NCBI GenBank assembly: GCA_023436885.1
Contig: JAEZHI010000041.1
Location: 1-64,000 of the forward strand
DNA length: 64,000 nt
DNA from: Pseudomonadota bacterium
Lineage (GTDB): Bacteria; Pseudomonadota; Alphaproteobacteria; Rhizobiales; Pleomorphomonadaceae
Direction: 5' to 3'
Shown: one piece after another, positions 1-6,857 of the stretch
Position numbering within the stretch: the stretch's first letter is position 1
Layout of the letters: each line of letters opens with the position of its first letter
Position numbers and translations under genes: made by a program
Notes under the pieces: generated by a model
The model's input: the letters and a program-made list of their open reading frames with translations, nothing else
Databases searched by the model: none
What the model was told of the DNA's origin: nothing

Positions 1-129
1 TCCCTGCCATCTTCCATCATTCGCTTGGAGAGTTGATGGGGTCTCTGGGGCCTGACCCTAGCCGATCAGACCCACGCCCGAGAACAATCCGAAGCTCATG
101 GTGGCCCAACTTGGGAAGGATAGCACACC

Positions 130-1089
130 ATGCCGACTTTGCATCAGGCTCCCGAGATCGTGCTTGGCTTCGACGTCTCAAAGGACACGCTGACCGTCTT
201 CGAGGTCCGCTCCTCCGGCCCCTCTCAGAAGCCTTGCGTCATCGACAATAGCGCCGCCGCCATTCGCCGCTTTCTCAAAAGCCTCAAGCGGGTCGACCTC
301 GCCATCTGCGAGCCGACCGGCGGTCATGAGCATGTCCTCCTGGTCGAACTGATGGCCGCCGGCATTGCCTGCCACCGGGTGGATGCCTTGAAGGTAAAGG
401 CTTTTATTCGCTCCTTCGGCACTCTGGCCAAGACCGATGCTCTCGATGCCGAGGCGCTGGCCCGCTACGGCAAGGATCGATGGGAAGGACTTTCCCTGTT
501 CCTGCCGCCGGAGGCGGATCGGAAGATGCTGACCGATCTGGTGACCCGGCGCGAAGACCTCGTGGCCATCAAGGTGGCCGAGCAGAACCGATCAAGGGCA
601 CCGGCCAGCAAAACCATCAAGGCGTCCTGTGACGCGATGCTGAGAACCATCATGCGACAGATCGAGGCCATCGAGGAAGAGACCAGAAAGCTGATCGAGA
701 AGTGCCCGCAGCTCCGCGCCGCCTTCAGGGAAATGCAGAGCCTGCCCGGTGTCGGCGCCATCACCGCCACCTCCCTCCTGGCCCACATGCCGGAGCTGGG
801 CAGCCTGCAACGAAGGCAAGCAGCCTCGCTCGCCGGCGTCGCGCCGCACGCCAACGACAGCGGTCAGTTCAAGGGACACCGAACCATGCGAGGCGGACGC
901 TCCGAGGTGAGACGCCTCCTGTTCCTGGCAGCACTGGCCGCAAGCCATGCCAAAGGGCCATTACGCGAGGTCTATCAACTCCTTATCCAGAACGGAAAGA
1001 AGCCAATCGTCGCCATAGGAGCCCTCATGCGCAAGATCATCGTCATCCTCAACGCAAGACTGAGGGACCTCAATGCTCAACAGAGTTGA
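130..1089 (+). CDS. IS110-family transposase (DEDD type)
   Basis: Complete 319-residue recombinase of the IS110 family, which moves a circular IS intermediate without terminal inverted repeats. The N-terminal RuvC-like domain shows the four acidic residues expected of the family: D15 in FDVSKD, E61 in CEPTGG, and D103 and D106 in KTDALDAEAL. The C-terminal Transposase_20-type domain carries LPGVGAITA and SLAGVAPHANDSG, followed by GGRSEVRR, where the catalytic serine of this family is expected. Length is slightly under the usual 320-400. The gene looks intact. IS110 elements carry their guide (bridge) RNA in a non-coding end; only 129 bases precede the gene here, so that end is probably partly outside the window. 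The element sits directly before a copy of the local palindromic repeat. Confidence 0.93.
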   Translation: MPTLHQAPEIVLGFDVSKDTLTVFEVRSSGPSQKPCVIDNSAAAIRRFLKSLKRVDLAICEPTGGHEHVLLVELMAAGIACHRVDALKVKAFIRSFGTLAKTDALDAEALARYGKDRWEGLSLFLPPEADRKMLTDLVTRREDLVAIKVAEQNRSRAPASKTIKASCDAMLRTIMRQIEAIEEETRKLIEKCPQLRAAFREMQSLPGVGAITATSLLAHMPELGSLQRRQAASLAGVAPHANDSGQFKGHRTMRGGRSEVRRLLFLAALAASHAKGPLREVYQLLIQNGKKPIVAIGALMRKIIVILNARLRDLNAQQS

Positions 1090-1153
1090 TGACATTTAAT
1101 TGATATAAAACAGATAGTTAACTCGGCGCTCGCCGCTTCCGTCAATATAAGGC

Positions 1154-1212
1154 TGTCATCCTTGCGAAGGCGAGGACCTCAGGCAGAAAAGAGCGCGACG
1201 CTGATATAGGGC
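1154..1212 (+). repeat. Palindromic repeat, copy 1 (forward)
   Basis: Single forward copy of the dispersed element that recurs throughout 1.1-33.4 kb. It starts GTCATCC, has the stem CCTTGC/GCGAGG, continues GACCTCAGGCAGAA and ends near GATATAGGGC. The matching reverse copy normally found to its left appears damaged: 1117-1140 resembles the outer arm of a reverse copy but its hairpin is missing. IS110 lies just upstream, so insertion or deletion at this repeat is possible (inference). Confidence 0.8.
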
Positions 1213-1241
1213 TCCTTCACAGAGAACATTGAGCCCATCGA

Positions 1242-1709
1242 TCACCCCGCAACACCGCCCTCCTCGTTTCTGCTCAGCACCAGCAGCTCCGCCCTTAGCT
1301 GATCCGGATCTTTCAGCCCCGTTTCGATCTCCGCATGCACCGCCTTCCAGATCGGCACGGCATTGGTCAGCGCTTCCCGTCCCGCCGGGGTCAATCGCAG
1401 CAGCTTGGCGCGCTTGTCGGCAGGGTCGGGTTCGGTGACGACGAAGCCGCGGCGCTCCAGTGGCTTGAGGTTGGCGGTCAGCGTCGTCCGGTCCATGGCG
1501 AGCAGCGCCGCCACGCTGCCGACCTTCGGCGGATAAGGCCGGTTGAGCGACATCAGCAAGGAGAACTGGCCGCTGGTGATGCCGGCTGGCTTCAGCGCGA
1601 TATCGAAGCGGCGGGCCAGCGCCCGCGCCGCCCGCTGGGCATGCAGGCATAGGCAGCAGTCGCGCACCAGAATCGTAGTCTCATAGCTAGGATTGACAGG
1701 CGTTTGCAT
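1242..1709 (-). CDS. MarR-family transcriptional regulator
   Basis: 155-residue winged-helix regulator of MarR type. The sequence shows the helix-turn-helix region VAALLAMDRTTLTANLKPLE and the wing with FVVTEPDPADKRAKLLRLT, which is diagnostic. Several cysteines near the N-terminus (CCLCLH, residues 18-23) could make it redox-responsive, an inference only. The ATG at 1709 is preceded by an upstream region with a perfect 16-bp palindrome at 1737-1752, which is the likely operator. It is divergent from the VOC protein at 1897, the probable target. Confidence 0.9.
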   Translation of the reverse strand: MQTPVNPSYETTILVRDCCLCLHAQRAARALARRFDIALKPAGITSGQFSLLMSLNRPYPPKVGSVAALLAMDRTTLTANLKPLERRGFVVTEPDPADKRAKLLRLTPAGREALTNAVPIWKAVHAEIETGLKDPDQLRAELLVLSRNEEGGVAG

Positions 1710-1736
1710 TTGGCAGTTGACATCCGGGGTATTTTT

Positions 1737-1752
1737 ACGTTGATATCAACGT
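1737..1752. promoter_or_regulatory. Perfect 16-bp palindrome, likely MarR operator
   Basis: ACGTTGATATCAACGT is identical to its own reverse complement. It sits 28 bases before the MarR start codon and 145 bases before the divergent VOC gene. A second half-match (GTCAACGGATATCAACG, 1765-1781) follows. MarR dimers bind palindromes of this size, so both divergent promoters could be controlled from here (inference). Confidence 0.6.
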
Positions 1753-1896
1753 AGATGAGGACGCGTCAACGGATATCAACGGCGATACCGACGCGGTGAG
1801 CAGGACGCGGAGGCAGGACCGCGTTCGGCACAAGGACGACGCCTCACAGCAGCATTTTCAGCAAAAGCGAATTCCGGTTTCGGAGAGGAGACCACC

Positions 1897-2343
1897 ATGA
1901 AGATCGTGACCAGCTTGAGCTTTCAGGGCCAATGCCGCGCGGCGTTCGAGTTTTACGCCAAGGTGCTCGGCGGCAAGGTGACCGCCGCCATCCCCTATGG
2001 CGACGCCCCTCCGGGCATGCCGATTACCGATGAGAAATACAAGAGCTGGCTGATGCATTGCTGGCTGGAGGTGGGCGACCAGGCGCTGATGGGCGCCGAC
2101 ATGGACGTGCAGTGGGCAAAGAACATCGACAAGCCGAAGAACGGTTTCGATGTTACCCTGCACACCAACGATCTCGCTGAGGGACAGCGCTGGTTCAACG
2201 AGCTCTCCGCCGGTGGCAATCCGGTGATGCCCTTCGGCGAAACCTTCTGGTCGCCCGGCTTCGGTTCGCTGGTCGACAAGTTCGGCATTCCCTGGATGAT
2301 CAACGTCATGCCCTCGTCCGGCTGGAAGCCGAAGCAGGGCTGA
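1897..2343 (+). CDS. PhnB-like VOC-superfamily protein
   Basis: 148-residue single-module protein of the vicinal-oxygen-chelate superfamily, PhnB/glyoxalase-like subgroup. The opening SLSFQGQCRAAFEFYAKVLG is the first beta-alpha-beta unit, and the second module carries a NELSAGG...PFGETFWSPGFGSLVDKFG segment typical of PhnB-like proteins. The substrate is unknown; members of this subgroup are usually small soluble dimers and the metal site is not obvious. The ATG at 1897 follows the purine-rich ribosome site GGAGAGGAGACC. It is divergent from the MarR gene and probably regulated by it. Confidence 0.82.
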   Translation: MKIVTSLSFQGQCRAAFEFYAKVLGGKVTAAIPYGDAPPGMPITDEKYKSWLMHCWLEVGDQALMGADMDVQWAKNIDKPKNGFDVTLHTNDLAEGQRWFNELSAGGNPVMPFGETFWSPGFGSLVDKFGIPWMINVMPSSGWKPKQG

Positions 2344-2412
2344 TCGGAAATCGGGACAAATCAATGCGTTAGTTGCGTAACGTCAGATGGGCGCGCGCCC
2401 TTGGGGAGCATC

Positions 2413-3624
2413 ATGAGTAACAACTACCGTTGGGTGATCGTCGCGGCGGGCGGCCTTCTCGGCTGCGTTGCCATCGGCGCCATGTTCTCGCTGCCGGTGT
2501 TCCTGCAGCCGATGTCCAAGGAGACGGGCTGGTCCGTCACCGGCATTTCCACGGCGATGACCATCGGCTTCCTCGCCATGGCCGTCGCCAGCATGGCGTG
2601 GGGCGGCCTGTCCGACCGGTTCGGCCCGCGCCCCGTGGTGCTGACGGGCTCCGTGGTGCTGGCGGCGAGCCTCGCGCTCGCCAGCCGGACGACATCGCTG
2701 ATCGAGTTCCAGTTCACTTTCGGCCTCTTGGTCGGCGCCGCCACCGCCGCCGTCTTCGCGCCGATGATGGCCTGCGTCACCGGCTGGTTCGACACCCAGC
2801 GCAGCCTCGCCGTGTCGCTGGTCTCGGCCGGCATGGGCATGGCGCCGCTCACCATCGCGCCGTTTGCGGCCTGGCTCATCACCATCCACGACTGGCGCAC
2901 CTCCATGCTGATCATCGCGGCCATCACCGCGGCGCTGATGATCCCGGTGTCGCTCTTGGTGCGCCGGCCGCCGGCGCTCACGGGTCACCACCCCGAGATG
3001 ATGGCCAGCGAGCCGCAGGGCGGCATGACGGTACGGCAGGCCGTGGTCTCGCCGCAGTTCATCACGCTGATGCTGGCCAACTTCTTCTGCTGCGCCACCC
3101 ACTCCGGCCCGATCTTCCACACCGTGAGCTATGCCGTCACCTGCGGTATTCCGATGATCGCGGCGGTGTCGATCTACAGCGTCGAGGGCTTCGCCGGCAT
3201 GTTCGGCCGCATCGGCTTCGGCCTCGCCGGCGACCGGTTCGGCGCCCAGCGCGTGCTTGTGCTAGGGCTCCTGGCCCAGGCCTTCGGCGTGCTGTCCTAC
3301 TCGTTCGTCAGCCAACTCGGCGGCTTCTACGCCGTCGCCATGTTCGTCGGCATGATGTACGCCGGCACCATGCCGCTCTACGCGGTGATCATCCGCGAGA
3401 ACTTCCCGCTGAAGATGATGGGCACCATCATGGGCGGCACGGCCATGGCTGGCAGCCTCGGCATGTCCACCGGCCCGTTGGTGGGCGGCATGATCTACGA
3501 CCACTTCAACGGCTACGCCCTGATGTACATCGCCTCCTGCGGCATGGGCCTCGCGGCGGCGCTGATCCTGATGGGCTTCCGTCCCTTCCCGGCGAAGCAG
3601 CAGGGGGAGTTGGCGCCCGCGTGA
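2413..3624 (+). CDS. MFS transporter
   Basis: 403-residue major facilitator superfamily permease of the inner membrane with about 12 hydrophobic segments. The loop between helices 2 and 3 reads AWGGLSDRFGPRPVV, the MFS signature G-x-x-x-D-R-x-G-x-R-x, and a second version GFGLAGDRFGAQRV occurs in the second half. This layout is typical of the OFA/monocarboxylate-like branch. The ATG at 2413 is preferred over the upstream TTG at 2401 because GGGGAG lies 7 bases before it. The substrate cannot be read from sequence. It may share a transcript with the VOC gene 69 bases upstream. Confidence 0.9.
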   Translation: MSNNYRWVIVAAGGLLGCVAIGAMFSLPVFLQPMSKETGWSVTGISTAMTIGFLAMAVASMAWGGLSDRFGPRPVVLTGSVVLAASLALASRTTSLIEFQFTFGLLVGAATAAVFAPMMACVTGWFDTQRSLAVSLVSAGMGMAPLTIAPFAAWLITIHDWRTSMLIIAAITAALMIPVSLLVRRPPALTGHHPEMMASEPQGGMTVRQAVVSPQFITLMLANFFCCATHSGPIFHTVSYAVTCGIPMIAAVSIYSVEGFAGMFGRIGFGLAGDRFGAQRVLVLGLLAQAFGVLSYSFVSQLGGFYAVAMFVGMMYAGTMPLYAVIIRENFPLKMMGTIMGGTAMAGSLGMSTGPLVGGMIYDHFNGYALMYIASCGMGLAAALILMGFRPFPAKQQGELAPA

Positions 3625-3685
3625 GACAGCGCAGAGCGACGCGGCCCGCAGCGATGTGGGCCGCTCCCATAAACTCCCTGAGATC

Positions 3686-3831
3686 GATATCGGCGTTGCG
3701 TTCCATCCTGCCTGAGGTCCTGCGCCTTCGCGCAGAATGACAGTTTTATATAATTAAAACAGATACATATATTGTCATCCTGCGCGAAGGCGCAGGACCT
3801 CAGGACGACTAAAGCGGGCCGCCAATATCAG
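3686..3831. repeat. Palindromic repeat pair, copies 2 (reverse) and 3 (forward)
   Basis: Two copies of the local element face each other: reverse copy 3686-3743 and forward copy 3774-3831, separated by about 30 AT-rich bases (TTTTATATAATTAAAAC...). The forward hairpin is CCTGCGC-GAAG-GCGCAGG, a perfect 7-bp stem. Outer ends carry GATATC or AATATC. The pair lies between the MFS gene and the reductase gene and could act as a bidirectional terminator or mRNA-stabilising structure (inference). Confidence 0.85.
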
Positions 3832-3867
3832 ATACCCAATCCCCCACAGCGTCACGAGGAACCCGAC

Positions 3868-4392
3868 ATGGCCAAGCTGATCTTTGCCCTGAACCAGTCG
3901 CTTGATGGCTATGTCGATGACATGACGCTGGAGCCCGACCTCACCCTGTACCGCCATTTCATCGACGACATGCGCTCCCTCTCCGGCTGCGTCTACGGCC
4001 GCAACATGTACGAGCTGATGCGCTATTGGGACGACGAGCACCCTGAATGGAGCAACGCCGACCGGGACTTCGCGGAGGCTTGGCGCAGCCAGCCGAAATG
4101 GGTCGTCTCGCGCACGCTCACCTCGGTCGGCCCCAACGCCACGCTCATCTGCAACGATGTCGAGGCAACCATCCGTGACCTGAAGGCCCAGCGCGACGGC
4201 ACGCTCGAAATTGCCGGCCCCGAGCTCGCCGCCAGCCTCGCCTCCCTCGTCGACGAGTATCGCCTCTATCTCCACCCCGTGGTGCTCGGCGGTGGCAAGC
4301 CCTTCTTCTCCGCCGCGCGCCCGCCGCTCCGTCTGGTGGCAAGCGAGCGGATCGGCGACAGCGTGATCAGGCTGATTTACGTGCCGAAGTGA
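3868..4392 (+). CDS. Dihydrofolate reductase-fold protein (RibD C-terminal family)
   Basis: 174-residue protein of the RibD C-terminal/DHFR-like family, probably an NADPH-dependent reductase of unknown substrate. It opens with AKLIFALNQSLDGYVDD, has the cofactor-loop pattern SLSGCVYGRNMYELMRYW and the C-terminal DEYRLYLHPVVLGGGKPFF that marks this family. The ATG at 3868 is chosen because ACGAGGA lies 7 bases upstream; an in-frame extension to 3772 would translate the palindromic repeat and is not real. Confidence 0.85.
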   Translation: MAKLIFALNQSLDGYVDDMTLEPDLTLYRHFIDDMRSLSGCVYGRNMYELMRYWDDEHPEWSNADRDFAEAWRSQPKWVVSRTLTSVGPNATLICNDVEATIRDLKAQRDGTLEIAGPELAASLASLVDEYRLYLHPVVLGGGKPFFSAARPPLRLVASERIGDSVIRLIYVPK

Positions 4393-4552
4393 TTGTCCAG
4401 GAGGAACACCATCGCCGAAAATCCTCCCTCGGCCAAACGAAGCCCCAACACGCACGCGGTAGCCGGGCACATATATAAGGCCCGGTTCCTCCCCGTGGAA
4501 CATCGCCCCCTCCCGCCCGGTTTCTGCCCGAAACTGTTCGGGAGCGAAAGCC

Positions 4553-5980
4553 ATGGCTATCAGCATCAAGGCAGGTGAGCCCCTCCGGTCCGGGCTGGAT
4601 CGCGCACGCGGCAGCGAACCTGAAACCGACGATCTTCCCGCCGCCCTGGAGCCGACGCCTTCGCTCGGGCCACTGCCGAAGATGTCAGTTGGCCATTCGC
4701 TGAGCTTCTGGCTGAACGTGGCGCTACCGACCTGGCTGAAAGGCATCATCATCCGCCGCCCGTGGGCCGAGGCGATGGCCGAGCGGTTAGAGCTGGACAC
4801 CAGGGCGGTGCGCACCATGGATCGGCTCTGCCGCGCATATGGCGGCCGCAGCGCCCTCGTCCGCAATCCGATCCGGCCGCAGGCAGTGCTGCTCAACGGC
4901 GATGATGTCGGAACGGTTCTCGCCGGCACGCCGGAGCCCTTCTCGCCGGCATCCGATGAAAAGATTGCGGCACTCAGCCATTTCGGGCCGGAGCTGTCGC
5001 TGATCACGCGCGGCCCGGACCGGGCACCACGACGGCATTCGAACGAGCAGGTGCTGGAAACGTCGTCGCGCGTTCACAGCCACGCAGAGGCTTTCAGAGC
5101 CATCATAGAGAGGGAAATCGGCGAGGTACTTGAGAAGGCCACGGCAAAGGGCGAGCTCGACTGGCCGAGCTTTGCCGAAGGCTGGTTCCGCATGGTCAGG
5201 TGCATCGTTCTCGGTCCCTCTGCCCGCGGCGACGTGGTGCTGAGCAACCTGATGGAGCGGCTTCGCGGTCGCGCGAACTGGGCCTTCATGATGCCGAAGG
5301 ACGAGGATGGCCGAGAGGAATTGCACGCCAGACTGCGGGTCTATGTCAACGGGGCGGAACCGAGCAGCCTTGCCGCCATGGCGGCGGCCATGCCCTCCGG
5401 CGCAGCCGCCACGCATCAGATGACGCAGTGGCTGTTTGCCTTCGATCCGGCGGGCATGACGACCCTCCGGGCGCTGGCATTGATCGCTACCCACCGGGAG
5501 GCGCTGTCGCACTGTCTGCAAGAAGTCGACGACGGCGGCAATGACCTCGCCTTCCTGCGCGCCTGTATCCTTGAAACCCTGCGCCTCTATCCGACGACGC
5601 CGGCCATCCTGCGCCAGGCAACGCTACCGGCGTTGATCAAATCGGGCGAATTGGATCAGGGCACCGGCGTACTGATCTACACGCCCTTCTTCCATCGGGC
5701 TGCATCGGTGGCGGCAGCGGATCGGTTCGAGCCGGCTCGCTGGTTGGGCCGCGACCCGGAAGATCTCTTGCCCTTCGTGCCGTTCAGCGCCGGTGATGCG
5801 GGCTGTCCGGGCAAGAATTTCGTGCCGATGATCGGCGCCGAGGCTCTGCGTAGGCTGCTCACCGCCCACAGCTATTCCGTGCTGCAGCCGGCGTGGCTGA
5901 TGGAGGACAAACCACTGCGCGGTACGTTGAACCACTTCGCCATCCGCTTCCGCGTGGAGCCGGTACAACCGCTGGCGTGA
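4553..5980 (+). CDS. Cytochrome P450-like protein
   Basis: 475-residue soluble P450-fold protein. The K-helix ExxR motif is present as ILETLRLYP. The heme-ligand loop FSAGDAGCPGKN matches FxxGxxxCxG with Cys418 as the expected thiolate ligand. The I-helix stretch FDPAGMTTLRAL lacks the usual acidic residue before the conserved threonine (AGxDT becomes AGMTT), which may alter oxygen activation or point to peroxide-type or non-monooxygenase chemistry (inference). The proline-rich membrane-anchor region is absent. No ferredoxin or reductase partner is adjacent. The ATG follows GGGAGCGAAAGCC. Substrate unknown. Confidence 0.82.
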   Translation: MAISIKAGEPLRSGLDRARGSEPETDDLPAALEPTPSLGPLPKMSVGHSLSFWLNVALPTWLKGIIIRRPWAEAMAERLELDTRAVRTMDRLCRAYGGRSALVRNPIRPQAVLLNGDDVGTVLAGTPEPFSPASDEKIAALSHFGPELSLITRGPDRAPRRHSNEQVLETSSRVHSHAEAFRAIIEREIGEVLEKATAKGELDWPSFAEGWFRMVRCIVLGPSARGDVVLSNLMERLRGRANWAFMMPKDEDGREELHARLRVYVNGAEPSSLAAMAAAMPSGAAATHQMTQWLFAFDPAGMTTLRALALIATHREALSHCLQEVDDGGNDLAFLRACILETLRLYPTTPAILRQATLPALIKSGELDQGTGVLIYTPFFHRAASVAAADRFEPARWLGRDPEDLLPFVPFSAGDAGCPGKNFVPMIGAEALRRLLTAHSYSVLQPAWLMEDKPLRGTLNHFAIRFRVEPVQPLA

Positions 5981-6032
5981 CGACGTCGTGGCGGGGAGGC
6001 ACCGGCTTGCGCCGCCCTGCCGATGGCTCGCT

Positions 6033-6212
6033 CTAGCGATCTCTCTCGCCGACGATGTCGCCGCGCGGCTTGGGTTCGCCGTGCCGCAGGTCCTCGTCCT
6101 CGTCCGAGCGTTTCAGGTCTTCCTCGGCGTTGAAATCCTCACCGCCGTTCTTGGTGTTCACCCGCTCCTGAATGATGCGGATCTGCTGCTTGTGGGTCTT
6201 GTTGCCGGCCAT
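6033..6212 (-). CDS. Small hydrophilic protein (59 aa), unknown function
   Basis: Read directly from the sequence: it starts MAGNKTHKQQIRIIQERVNT, continues with an acidic stretch containing DFNAEEDLKRSDEDEDLRHGEP and ends VGERDR. The ATG at 6212 is preceded by the strong ribosome site CGGGAGG, and its start lies 12 bases after the stop of the gene at 6225-6440, so the two probably form an operon. It is very charged, lacks Cys and Trp, and is predicted to be largely disordered. Such proteins in alphaproteobacteria are usually uncharacterised and suspected of stress roles; function here is not known. Confidence 0.65.
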   Translation of the reverse strand: MAGNKTHKQQIRIIQERVNTKNGGEDFNAEEDLKRSDEDEDLRHGEPKPRGDIVGERDR

Positions 6213-6224
6213 GGTGGCCTCCCG

Positions 6225-6440
6225 TCATTTGTTAGTGCGTCCGGTTTGCTTGGGGTCGACGCCGCCTTCCGGCGTCACGTCGTTTTCCACATCGCCTTCG
6301 AAGGTGTTGTCGCCGTCGAGGCCGCCGTTGTCTTCCAGGAGTTCGCCGGCGCCGGTGGTGCCTTTCGAGCTGCCGATGCCGGGATTTTCCACGAGATCCT
6401 TGTCGGTGGGCTTCTTGGTCTTGAAGTGCTGGCTGGTCAT
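6225..6440 (-). CDS. Small hydrophilic glycine/asparagine-rich protein (71 aa)
   Basis: Starts MTSQHFKTKKPTDKDLVENP and is rich in Gly, Asp, Glu, Asn and Lys with no hydrophobic core. Composition resembles hydrophilin-type stress proteins, and it shares the phrase KDLV.N with the divergent 74-residue protein at 6564. It is first gene of a two-gene unit with the 59-residue protein. The region between 6440 and 6564 would hold divergent promoters. Function unknown. Confidence 0.6.
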   Translation of the reverse strand: MTSQHFKTKKPTDKDLVENPGIGSSKGTTGAGELLEDNGGLDGDNTFEGDVENDVTPEGGVDPKQTGRTNK

Positions 6441-6563
6441 GTCGGCCTCCTCGCGTTGACGCTTTTCAGAGCCCTAGGAACCCGCCGCCTCCCCCTATGT
6501 TCCGGAACAAAAGGCGGCAACCGGGGTTGGTCGCTCTCAACCTCAAATGCCAGGGAGAGCGAA

Positions 6564-6788
6564 ATGGCCAACGGACACGGCGACAACAAGCATTTCGGTA
6601 GAGCATCACAGGGCAAGGGCGACGGCACCGGCGCCATGACCGAGCTCGACAAGGATCTCGTCGGCGAGAACGACATCCTCTCCAACCGCGACAAGCAGCA
6701 GCACTCCAAGGAGCGCGGCCAGGACGGCAACGCCATCAAGACCGACCTGGAGCAGGACCACGCGGCCAACCGCCTGCCGCCCGACTGA
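6564..6788 (+). CDS. Small hydrophilic protein (74 aa), unknown function
   Basis: Starts MANGHGDNKHFGRASQGKGD and contains ELDKDLVGENDILSNRDKQQHSKERGQDG. It is strongly charged with no hydrophobic segment and no cysteine. The ATG at 6564 follows CAGGGAGAG; the longer open frame to 5988 has no start signal and overlaps two genes on the other strand. It is divergent from two other small hydrophilic proteins and 69 bases before the ThDP enzyme, with which it may be transcribed. A desiccation or general-stress role is only a guess from composition. Confidence 0.65.
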   Translation: MANGHGDNKHFGRASQGKGDGTGAMTELDKDLVGENDILSNRDKQQHSKERGQDGNAIKTDLEQDHAANRLPPD

Positions 6789-6857
6789 TCCCTCCCGATC
6801 CATATCCATCCCGGTTTTGCGGCCGGATTGCGTGAAGCGAACAAGCAGGAGCAAGCC

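Noticed and set aside
4393..4578. 61-codon frame between reductase and P450 genes
   Set aside because: Overlaps the P450 start, no ribosome site, Pro/Arg-rich random composition.
5988..6563. N-terminal extension of the small protein at 6564
   Set aside because: No start signal; it runs antisense over two small genes with good ribosome sites.
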